Assembly (NCBI GenBank): GCA_958496175.1
Contig: OY292274.1
Span: 3,472,001 to 3,536,000, forward strand
Reading direction: 5' to 3'
DNA: 64,000 nt
DNA from: Sisyra terminalis
Lineage: Eukaryota > Arthropoda > Insecta > Neuroptera > Sisyridae
Shown here: positions 28,301-40,800 of the stretch, in pieces
Position numbering within the stretch: the first letter of the stretch is position 1
Layout: every line of letters begins with the position of its first letter
Program-made: the position numbers and the translations under genes
Notes under the pieces: model-generated
The model's database searches: none
What the model was told of the DNA's origin: nothing
Seen by the model: only the letters and a program-made list of their open reading frames with translations

Positions 28301-31300
28301 AAGCACCAATTTTCGGTCTAGATGTAATCCAAGGGAGCGAACTGTAGAAGTATGTGGTACAGGTTCTTCCTGGAGCACAATGGGCTCATCAGGTACAAGG
28401 TGACGATAGGTAAATTGCATTACCTGTGACTAACTTGGGTTAACTCGGACTCTTAACTTCCTACACCAGTCACTAATCTTATCTGCATAATCTTGAGGTA
28501 TCAGATGCACTTCCCGATAAGTTTCCTGCTTTGATAAGATTGCAGTGTCATTGGCAAAATGTGCAATTTTTAATATGTCGCTGGTTGAAATATTTGGAAC
28601 ATTTTCTATTTTCCTGATTCTTTAACTGCAAGTTTCTTATAGGTTGATAGTTATAAAAAGCTTTTATGTTTGTTATGTTACTAATTTATGAAATATTGTT
28701 TAAAATCTTACAAATTCAACAGTTTTATATTGACCTCTCTAACGATATATTTATCGTAAGGATTTGCTATGACGATTTTTCAATAATTGTTAAATTGAGA
28801 AACAATAGTTTTCAATATTTTATTACTTCAATACTAGGAACAAATAATAAAGGGAGAAGAGAATCAATTTTTTTTTAAAAATTTGGTTGGCAATTCACTT
28901 TCAAAAAATGCCCAATGAACACTAATGGGCAAGTAAAACGATAGCTTAAACTAAAACGATAATAAGGGAGACCGGGTACAACAGTAACAATTTGTACTTT
29001 TACCTTGATTTCTGGCTGGGTGTTGTTATTGCCATTAAATGAATATAACCACATATAAATTTAGTTTATGTTCTTCACAATAGTAACTTGATTTATTAAA
29101 TTATGGTGTGTTTTATATGAATAACATAGAGTTTAAAAAAAATTGTAACAAGACTGCTAAGGGTTGCTAATGAAAACAATAGTACAAGTAAGATCAACAA
29201 ATTACTTATTTAAATACTTTATTTTCATGATATAAACCAAATTCAGCATTTTAAATACTCAAAAAATATATATTTTAAGGAAATGAATCAATAGAATGCC
29301 GCGACAACGCACAAGAACTACTGCGTGAAGAACTACCGACACGGAAATGTACCAAAAACTATTCTATTGAAGTAGATATCCATAAAAATATGATGTTAGT
29401 AATAAAATCATTACGAGGACAAAAGTAACATATTATTTTTGTACCCAAGGGGGCTATGTTACTTTTGTACCCATTCTCATTTTTAATAAAACGAGTAATA
29501 TAACTTTAAAACGGAACGTGTTAGACAAAAATGAATTTAAACAATGTAAAATTTATCTAATCAAAAATGGATATGCAAATATTCGAATTGCTATGATCTT
29601 TTTACAGCTATGTAAACAATAAATAAGAAAACGTCGAAAAACTTACTTTTGGCTCGTTAAAATACATTACGTCCTATTATATAACCTAACAACGCATTGC
29701 GCACGCGTCGACTTAATGTGATTGAGGGGGGTGCTCTAGGCAGCAAAACGATGTTCGCCCATTGGATTATCCTATAAAGCATTTGTTACTTTCGACTCGC
29801 CGTTACTTTTGTACTCAGTCTCCCCTATAAACTTATTAAAGTTAATGCACTTATTTTATAATAAATATGTGTCAAATGAAATCAGATTCTTAAATGTTGC
29901 ATCAATTTTTAACATATCAAAGCAAATTTAGATTAAAACTGTTGAACTAATTTAAGTCTAATTTTAAATCAAAAAAACGTTTTACTTTTCAACTGAGGAA
30001 TTTTTTCGATAGGACTTTGATGGATAAAGTTGTACACTTAACGCCCACATCAAATGACTCTCCAAATTAATTGCCAATACTTTGATTATCCTAATTTACA
30101 TAAGCAAAATCATTTATCGTCAAGCCCTGAAAATTCGAAGCGCATTGCGTCAATAGGTCAAGGTCTGCAAATAATTTACACAGGTTAAACAATAATGTGA
30201 TCCGTGGAGCATAACTAATTTGTTTTGGCACAAAATCTTTGTTTATTTTTTTCTCCCAAAAGTTATGAAGCTCGTAATTGGTTGGAGTGATTGGGGCTAT
30301 TATTGAAACGTGAGCGTTTTAACGGTTCAAATACTACACACAATTTTGCATAGAAATTCTTAGAGGCGGAAAATATATATTTTATAATTTGATGCAAGAA
30401 GTATTCGTGCTATATGACACGTAAATCGGTTGGTCAAATAAAATGCACAACTGACATTTAAGTAGGGGCAGGAGATAATGAAATATATTTAGTCAATTTA
30501 AAAATAGTATCATGTTATTACTCTCAGTTTCTTGTAAACATAATCGACCTCCTTAAATATTCAATTTTCTGTTATAACACTCAACTCACGTATAAGTTGT
30601 TCTTTGTTTTTCTTTTCTCATCAAACGAAATGATTTTTGTGGAATCAATCGAATATTAGTTTAAAAATAAACATTTTAGAAACCTATACAAAAACATGAA
30701 AAAGATTATTACTTTTCAATTGATTATTTCGGTTGTTGTTAGGACTATCAATAAGTAGAAGTCTAATTATACGATGAGATCATTAACAATTTGTTTTTTT
30801 TTTATTAGCAATCAGTCACTACGTTAATAACTTTATGAAAAACTAACTGATGCCCGCGACTTCGTCTGCGTAAAGTAGATGTTGATTATATTTTTTTTAG
30901 ATTTGCTATTTCTAGTAATATAAAAAAAAAATATTTTTCTTATTTCTTTTACGAAAAACATAATCGTACTTAAAAACACTATTTTGTCAACTTTAAAAAA
31001 ACAAATTTAATAAACTGTTGCTTACAATAAAATAGTTGTATGTAATCATCAATTAAACTTCAAAAAATATTTATAAATATCGAAAAAGAGTATGGTCTAT
31101 TGCGTATTCTTACGGTAGGTATACCTAATGTGAACCAAATAATTCGTAAATCAAACAGCATCTATACATAAATAAAAAATATCGTCAAGTTCAATAAATT
31201 CGTGTTAATTATGATTTAAGTCAGTAAAAATTTTCAAAAATACTCGCGTCAAAATATCAGAAGTTAAGGGTCTATATTTTTGAATATTAGTAGGAATCCA

Positions 31301-31798
31301 TCTCACTGTTCCGATTCCCGAATGAACCTTTTTCCCAAAACAATTGCGAAATTGATATTTGTACAATTGCACGAGACCCAGTTCCTCCATAATCAAGTAT
31401 AACCATTGTGTATCTATACACTAATTATTAAAATATATGAATTTCAACAATACAATTAAACCATATTGGATAGTCTCCAGTTCACCATACACGATTTGGC
31501 CTATGTCTTTTGCTCTGAAAGAGCGTTTTATATTTCTTTTATCATTTATCAATTACCGTATATTTAACATTATAAACATTCCCGCTTTAATTGTCTTTAT
31601 TTCTCTATCGATAAGAGCCACTAACTTTAGTACACAAAAATCCCTGTAAGTATTTTTTTTAGTTCGCTGAATTTCAGGAGGTACTTGATCATTAAAGTAT
31701 TAATTTATGAATACGTGTTTCGGATTTTCAGGCTTACAATATGTGAAAGCCAAAAAAATTAATACTCACTTATAAACTTAACTTAACCAGATATATCT

Positions 31799-31869
<71 letters not shown>

Positions 31870-34800
31870 TATATATTTCAGATATATCTATCAGAGTTTA
31901 AATTTTTAAGCAGACCTAAAGTTTTTGTTTTTAATAATAAACCAACTTTGTTTAATAATAAGCGGGACAAAGTTTCATCTATGACGGCAATTTGATTATG
32001 AAATTTGAAATTTCGATTGTTTATTAAACATTATGCTCTACAAACTTTGCCACCATTTTTTACACTTTTAGAGGAGGATTTTTAAAAAATAAAAACCTTT
32101 CTAATTATATATCTGCATTGTACAAGGAAAAAAATTTCCAAAGTCGACACATATTTACACTTATATTTAAAAATACAATGTAATTCGAAAAAAATATGAT
32201 ATTTTTTATTTTGATTATAATTACTAAAAAGCTATTTGATTTCGCACATTTGGACGTTGTATATACAAAATTGTTAGAAATAGATATAAAGCATGGAAGC
32301 AAAATCGAATATTTTATGTATTTTCAATAACAATGATTGGTTTTCATATTGTTTTAAATGCCGAAGAAAGGTAATATGGAAGATTTTATATTTTAATAGA
32401 TAATGCAATATATGACAAAAAATTACTCCCTTAATGCTTTTCAGCAGAATACATAATTACTCCAGGTCACAATCATTGGTTCATAAAAAAACTAGATTTA
32501 GAAATTGTTTAATTGTTGAAAAACGAACAAAAATTAAAAACCGCATATTTGGAATTTAGTATAAGTGCTACATAAACTTTCATACTAATTAAGTGAAAGG
32601 ATGTCATTTAGAATGCTGTTTTTAAAAAGATATAACAAAAACCAACATTTATATTTTATTTCTAAATATAAATATAGATTTTAGATAATTTTTTTTTTTA
32701 TAAAGCGATAATAATGTTTCGTCATTATTAGCACTTTGATTATTAATTGTAAAATTTCGATTGTTGATTAACTCTATTAATCTTTTCTCATACAAATTTA
32801 GTCACCTCCTTTTACTCTTTTAGGGTAGGAATTTTCAAAAAAAAATTTTTATCACATGCCTACTTCCTATGAGGAATACACCGAATATTAAAATTTCATC
32901 TGGCAGAGGGGGTATATAAATACAGGATTTTATAAATGCACGGTTTAAAAAAATATTAACTTTAAGCTTTATTACTATTATGAGTATTATTGTTACTACT
33001 ATTACATTTCTTCGTTAATATTTCTTTACTGAGCAACCCTAATGGTCTATTTACACAATTTTGTATAAAACAAGAAGTGCATTGTAAGATTGAACCCATT
33101 TCTCTTTAATTATGAACAACAGAATGCCAGATACGTAAACCATTGGGCTATTAACAAACATATAAATACATTGTGTATTGTATATAAAAACATTTATACT
33201 TCAAAGACGCAATTTTTTGTACTTTAAATTGAATTTACTGTGCTTTTTAATAGTTCAACTGAAAATATTTTTACAGATTATTTTCTAAAGTTTAAATACC
33301 TTTTCAATGATATATAACTCGCCTGTCTAAAGTATTTTTTTTCATCCCTCAGTTTTTACGTAGGAGAATCCTTCCCTTATTATTTTTAAGGAATCTTAAG
33401 TAGCCTATTGTGAGTGGGTAATTGTGTTGTATCTTAATACCAAATTTCATTAAATTCGGTTGTTCCGTTATTTAGTTAAATCGGGACCCACAGTCAGACA
33501 AAAATTTTAAATTTGGAATAAAGACCTCTTATAACAAATATTTACTCAAAAATTGAGTTCAAAATCAAAACGTACAGACAGACGTAAGAATTTTACATAT
33601 TTGTATAGATTTTCCAGTGGAATTTCTTCCTGTTTGAATCAAGATGGTATATTTATAAATTCATTTGATGTTTTCTTTTTAAGGCATTTTCGGTCTTATC
33701 TTCTTAGCAAAGGATTAGGTTAGTATAGCTTCACAATCTCTTGTATCAATATAACTTCATTTTTAGTTTAGTCATGTTTTGGATGATCCTTATTTTTAAA
33801 TCCTGGTGAAGGGTTTTGTTTCTTATATATACTATGGTGCATTAGCATTCGTATGATTTTAGATTGAGCTCTGCAGCCTTGCGACAGATGGCACAAGCCC
33901 AAAGTTTTAATCCCTAGGACAATTTTGGCTTTATTACGGCCTCGTATTTTAAAGAATTTTCTTGTCCATTGACCATTTAGTTTCTCAATACAATAGTTAA
34001 AATGTCTGCCTAATTTGTGATCTTTTCTTTGTCATATAAATTCTTCAGGTAATTTTTCTTCAATCCAAATTTCTGGAATTTGTAAACCAAAATTCGATTT
34101 TCCCTAATTTTATTTATAATAATTCTCGATTCTATTGAACGTCTACATATTTTCCAATCATTACTTTAATCAAATTATTTTGTACAGTAAGGAAAACAAA
34201 TTCACGGAATTATATTTTAATATATTAAAAAGCTCTTACAAATAACTGCTGATGAATTGTTAAGAGAAACCGCATGAAAAAAGCTTTTTACAAACAATTT
34301 TCTTTGTAAAAAGAAGTTGAAAGAAAATCAACTTGTGCAAATTGTTAGCAGAAAGTTCAAATTAATCTTCTCTCGAGTTTCCAATCTTAAAAGTATGAAA
34401 TATAAGCTTTATTTTAAACTTTATCGATTTGTTATGTTTTGTCGGTAAACATAAAAAAATTGTCAATATGTGTCACGCAAACGAATTTCGGGTACCAACT
34501 TGTATTTTAGTCATTCATTTTTTATAGAGAACAAAATAAATTGCTACTATTAAATATTTAAACTATTTGATTAAATTTGGAATTAATTTTGGGTTTGTCT
34601 AAATAATTTCATACACTTATTTTTTGAAATTATTCATTTTTCGGTTATTGACATCTATTTTTAACTCTTGATGGCATAAATTATTTATTCAACAAAGAAA
34701 TAATTTACATTTCTGTCAAAATGTTCTACAAATTATTCAGAGAGGAAAGGCAAAAGCAAAATAAATAATAGAGAAAACCGATTAAAATTTCACAATTAAT

Positions 34801-37800
34801 TTTATAAAATTTAATTTCCATAGTGGAAAAACTAAAAATATAAGAAAAGTTTGCGTAAAAAATGTTTCCTTACTTTAATACCTGAGTTGATCTGAGTTGG
34901 TTTTCTAATAAATTCATTATTTTTTTTTCACTTTCTTCTATAATGATAATCTTGGATCAAAACCCAGATAATAAAACTATTAACTAATTGTAAGATTCTT
35001 TCAGATTTCTCTTATTTAATTACTTGTTTATAAGACGCTACAATTTTCTTATCTATACTCTTCATTTCACAGCAAAACTGAGACATATTAATTTAGGTTT
35101 GTAAAAAAATCCAAAGACCAAAGTAAAATAAAAAAATATCCTCACAAAATCAAATTATTTATAGCTCCGTTTCCTTTTTTTGATATTAAAACTATTATGC
35201 AAATATCTACATTAAAGTGTTCCAAAAAAATAAAACTTCTTTTTTTTAACGCATACCCCCTAATATTATTTGAATGTTATTGAAAATAAATTTTCATGCA
35301 CCTGGAACTACTGCAACCTATGCCGACTTACATTGAAACATACCAATATTTGTATACGAAGGGGCGCGGGACTTAACGTATGGATTTGCTTTCTATTGCT
35401 TATTTGTTTAATAAGTAAAATTATTTTTTTTCATTCAGTCAACATGTTGGTGAAATTACGCAGTTCTAAAATGGAAATAATTTTAATAGAAAACGTAAAA
35501 CATCAAATTAATGGCTCCAAACTTCCCTAAAACTGACAAGGACAGGCAATTTTGTACTATAATATTCGTGAAGTGAATTTATGTGTTAATGAATGCGCAA
35601 ATCTATTCGCGAATGCATTATTTATTGAGAAAAGGCACATAAACCGATTAAATCTTTACCTAACTATGTAAAAAAACTAGCGACCATATACTAAACTTAG
35701 AGAAATTTACAAAAATAAAGAAAACTAAATTCAACTACAAGGAAGTTTGTCTTCTGATTCTGAAATAATTGATTTTCAAGCAAATTTACCCATCTCAACT
35801 ATTAGCACACAATGGGATACTAATAAAACTTTAACTAGGAAAAATTTCATAACTCCAATATTAGTGGTAATATTAGATAGGCGTCAGTTCAGTATAACAA
35901 ATTTTTTGTTTACTACTGAAGCAACTATTGAGAACTCTACTCAAAGAATTCGTAGGTAAAAGCGAAAAAGCCCGAGAAATTCGATTCCCAAAATGAGTAC
36001 CGGGTATTGCAAATGTCCATTAGGATGGTAAATTCTTCCTGGCTTTAAATGTGTGAAAATCAAAAGAACGACACCTGATAGTTATTTCATATGGCAAAAA
36101 AAACAATTTATCGCTGTACCAAAATTGTACAACTTTTCAGGACGGAGAACAGGCAGTCTGGAACGCCATTATTGACTGGAATCTTGAAAATAAAGTGCAA
36201 ATTCTTTGTTGTGATGCTACTGCTTCACATATAGGTTATATTAATGGAACTTCTGTGCGTTTTGAGTAGAAATTGAGTAAAGAATTGCTCACTTTTACTT
36301 GCTGTTATCACATCTACGAATTAGTATTCAAAGGCGTGTTTGAAGAAAAAATTAGCCAAACAGTGAAAATGTCTTGACATTCGATCGTTGATAAATTTTC
36401 ATGAAAATTGGAAAAATATTGACTTTAAAATATACAGAGTAGTACTGAAAAGTTGTCATGCCTCAATGTATCAGAAATGAACAAAATGTTAGAATTTTAC
36501 CAAATTGAGTTAACTAAAGAAATCACTAAAGATGACTATTGAGAATTAATTTATTGGTATTAACTATTGACATTTAATGCTAAACCATGGCTACAATGCA
36601 CTTTAGCTGACTTTAGCTGACTTTAGCTTTAAGGGAGTATTCTAGTCTAGAGGCATGAATTTCAGGTAATTTTTGAAGTGTCATAAAAATAGCCAATTAA
36701 TATTTTTACTATACATTTTTTTATCAGTTATTTATTAACATTTCAAGAATACAGAAAAAAATAAAAAAAGTTAAAAATTTCAAAAATTAGCAGCTGATGA
36801 AGTGGGGGGTCTCAAAAAATTGGCAAGTGACCATACGCACGATTTCAACCCTCCTAGTAATTTGACCACAAAAAAAAGAAAGATTATTAATCTAGAATAA
36901 TGTCGCAATGTCTGGAACTACGGCAAAGTATGAAAAAAAATTTTTCACGAAATGGCGACTGCCTGAAAAAAAAAACAATTTTTGTACCACTTTTTTTGAC
37001 TGTTTCTAATTTTTTAAAAATTGTAAAAATCAAAATTTGGGGATGAGGATAGTTCCAGACATAAACAAGTCTATAAAGAAGACTCTCTAAAAATTTCAGG
37101 TAAATCGGTGCAGTAGAACCTGAGAAATCGTGGGTATCGTTTTGAAAAAGACAGTTTCGAGAAAAACGCGTTTAAAGTTTTACGTTAAGTTTCAGGCAGC
37201 GTAATTGATAGAATAGTATGTATTACTTACATTCTTTTAATCAGCCATCCCAGCTTCATACAAAACCGCTATAACTTCGGAAATAATTTGAATTTTGAAA
37301 AATCCTTTTGGGAGGATATTTTTGAATATCTAAACTATCGGATGATAAAAAAAAATTTTTTTTGATTTTTTCAAATTTCTAGAGTAGAATACCCCCTTAA
37401 AAGCACCTTACCTGGTGACTTTTTATGCTTTTTAAAGACTATGAAAGTTTATGAAAAAAATGACAAATGGATCTCAAAATCAGCTTTACAAAAGTTCTAT
37501 CAGCATTTATGGTATTTAATAAATGAATTGTCAGTCATGTCCGTTGATGATGATGTAGACCAAAAACCAAAAGTAAAAATTATACAACGAATAAATGCTA
37601 TATCCCATCGAAAGATGAACTTAGTGACTCATTTTAAGGTTAGTCTGGCAAGTAATCAAATAAATTTTATTTATTGAAAGATATGATAAGGGTACGCTTA
37701 TTTTTAATTTCAAAGAAAATCATCGATGACTATGTTTCAATCAAGTTATATTCTAACTGGAAAAAGCAAATGTTGAAAAGAAAAATTACTAAATAATGTC

Positions 37801-40800
37801 CTTTTAATAATAAAGACTAAATAAATATAAAATACATACAAAGCAGTGTTTTATTTACTAAACTAACAAAGATCCTTTATTCCTGTATGGTTTCTACATT
37901 CATTTTTGTATTAAAACTTTAAGGTCAAATCGGCACGGGTTATCGTTGTTCGATAACGATAATATTTAATATTTGAGTTAAAAAGGAAAAAAAAAATAAA
38001 AGATATGCGCATCGAAATTATAAAAAAAATCCTTTATAGCTTGGGACACCCTAATCTAAATACATATATATATTAGGTTGGCGGGAAAGTTCTAACGTAT
38101 TTTTGGTTTAGCGTTATCCTGATGGAAGACAATTCCTTTTCTATTGGCCAAAATCGGTCGTTTTTCTTTGATAGCCGCATTCAATTTATCAAGCTGATTA
38201 CAGTAGACACTTGCATTGATGGTCTGCCCCTGTTTGAGTAGCTCGTAGTAAATCGGACCTCTTCTATCCCACCATAAACAAAGCATAATTTTTCTTTGAC
38301 GAATATCAGGTTTTGGAGTCATTTTGGCGGATGTTCCAGGTTTGCAATAAACTTTTTTTCTCTTAACATTCTCGTAGAGTATTCACTTTTCATCTCCTGT
38401 AATGATTTTTTCTAAAAACGATTCCACACTGTTTCTAATAAGAAGAGACGAACAGATTCTCATACGATCTGATAGGTTTTTTTCGGTCAAATCATGTGGA
38501 ATCCAAAAACTCTGCTTCAAGATAAATCCAAGTTGTTTTATGTGGTCTTCAACAGTAGAATGATGAACGCTGAACTCCTTTGATGTTTCTCTAGTAGTCA
38601 GATGTGGGTTAGTCTCCAGCATTGACCGCAAAATTCCATTATCGACCTTGGATGGCCTTCCAGATCGAAGATCTTCTTTGAGCGTGAAATCCCCGGAACG
38701 AAATTTGGCAAACCATCTTTGACAGGTTCGAATATTAACCACTTCACTTCCAAACGTGTCACAAATGTTTTTACATGCAATCGATGCGTTGCTTCCTCTC
38801 TGGAACTCGTACAAAATGCAATGTCGTTAATGCACTTTATCCACTGCCATCTTGATGGATCTGTACTTCTCAAGTAACTGACGAAAAAATTTGAAATTGG
38901 TTCCGTTATATCCCACAAGCCCTGCGCTAAACAATAAGACCCTATATGACTCATTTTACCTGCTCGTTTTTCTCTTACAGTCAAAAGCACTTCAAACGCA
39001 TTAAATACGACAGAACTTTCCCGCCAATGTAATAAAAATATTATGTATATTGTTTTCTGTATGCTTCAAAAACTCTATAAATTCTACATCGATTTAATTC
39101 AAATTTTGATACGATCCACAACCCGCTTCAAGGATTGTTTTTATCGATCTACAATCGTGTAGTGATTTTCAGAGGTATTGAAAACTGACCAGTAGGCAGG
39201 ACTTAAAAAAACATGGCTACGTATTATGTGCAACCAACAAAAAATTGCCTATTGATTGATTTTGTATTATTAATTTGATTTGTTTTTATTTACTTAAAAA
39301 AAATCGACTGAGTTGAATCAAATCCAGCTCGGAAAAATGTTATCAACAAAATGTTAAATAGAATAAATGTTTTACTTAATTAAATGTGCTAAAATAATGA
39401 AAATACATGTAGTAATGTGGTAAGTTTTGTTTACAATTTTCTCATACAAAAGTACCTCACAAAATATAATGATCAGTTTTGAAAGAAGGAAAAAAATTTT
39501 GTTTTCTTGCTACCAGACTTGGGTAGAGCAAGAAAACTTATTTCTACATTTTCATGTGATTTTACAACCATAACCATTCATAGCACAGTAACCTATACTT
39601 TTTCTATGCAAGGAATTGATTTAATAACTTCCATTTCAATCAGAGAATTTGTATTAAATTTTTAATTTAATTTTAGTTAACTAGGTACTTGATATAACTG
39701 TATATTAAAATACACACAAAAACTAGTATTTTTTTGGCCACCAGGTGTCGTAAGATGTAAGTGGATAGTTCTAAATAGATCAACTTAAAATCGTTAAGAG
39801 CTGGAGAGCTAGAGTATTTTGATACTTCCAACTCCAGTTCCCTATAATATAAATAAATTAGCCTCGTTTCTTTAAAAATCTTCTTGTTTTCTCATTCTAA
39901 ACTTCTGCTTTCCAATTTTGTTTAATGCAAAAGATTTGTTGGACATTTTAAAAATTAATTAAGACTAGAACTACCAATTAAAAAGTAGTCTTTTTCTGAT
40001 CCCTCAATTGATCTAAACACACCTACTCAGAAATAAAAACATATATTTGTCAACGTTTTTACGGGTAAAATAATTTCTTCTTAATAAAGACCAAAAAATT
40101 ACATGAATTACAACAAAAATATGGCAATTCAATATTTTATTGCTTTTCTTGTTCTTAACAGACACAATTTATTAGTTTCTCAAGAGTTTTGTTGATGCAA
40201 ATGTTAAAATGTTTTTCAATTTTACCTTTTTGGTATCATTTAAAAATAACAATAAGTAATACGAGAGATAAATCGCACATAAATAATTGTAATTCAAAAC
40301 CGTGGAATCGTTTAATGATTGTTAAAATTTTTGCAAAATCTTTATAGATTCAATGCCAAATTTGTAATCAAGACAAACACAAATTGTTTCTAGGTATATC
40401 GTTATCATTAAACAATTCAGTCATTTCCAGCAGGGGTAATAGGGTGGTCCTTAATAGGGGTGATTTGAATTTTTTTGCTCCCAGGAGCTCAAATGCTTCC
40501 AAATTGATTAAAAAAAGTGCTCTGTAAAAAAGCGCTCTAATGATAATAATTTTTATCTTCTCTTCCAATGATTTTATACTTACAAAAAGTAAAAATTAGC
40601 AAAAGTTGAAAATATTGCAAGATTTATATTAGGCACAAGTTAAATGTTGAATAACTTTTAATGGAGTGATTTAATCGAAAATTCATATGAGACCTTTTTT
40701 GTAGAGCGTTAAATTTTACGTCGGAATAATTTAATCTTAAATCTTTTCATCCATTTGTTTCTGAGAAAAAAAAAATAAAAGTAAAAAGTCAAATAATCCC

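Larger units (their letters stand above)
26280..28640 (-). pseudogene. Jockey-clade LINE fragment split by a hAT insertion
   Basis: On the minus strand, 28640-28225 encodes a decayed RT stretch (DILKIAHFANDTAIL, with FANDT in place of the catalytic FADDT) followed by a DWCRKLRV region. After the hAT element is removed, 26637-26400 continues with YGSSIWSSAS...RILRLITGAQWYISN and NRTLHKDLKI. Stops and frameshifts are numerous. The 3' end near 26280 is not sharply defined. Confidence 0.72.
38052..39200 (+). repeat. Short Helitron remnant interrupted by a mariner
   Basis: Outside the mariner, TCTAAATACATATATA (38055 on) and 39033-39200 (TGTATGCTTC, ACATCGATTTAATTC, GATTGTTTTTATCG) line up with the 5' half of the short Helitron at 15588-16024. 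The mariner entered at a TA in its 5' end. The 3' end of the Helitron is lost. Confidence 0.5.
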
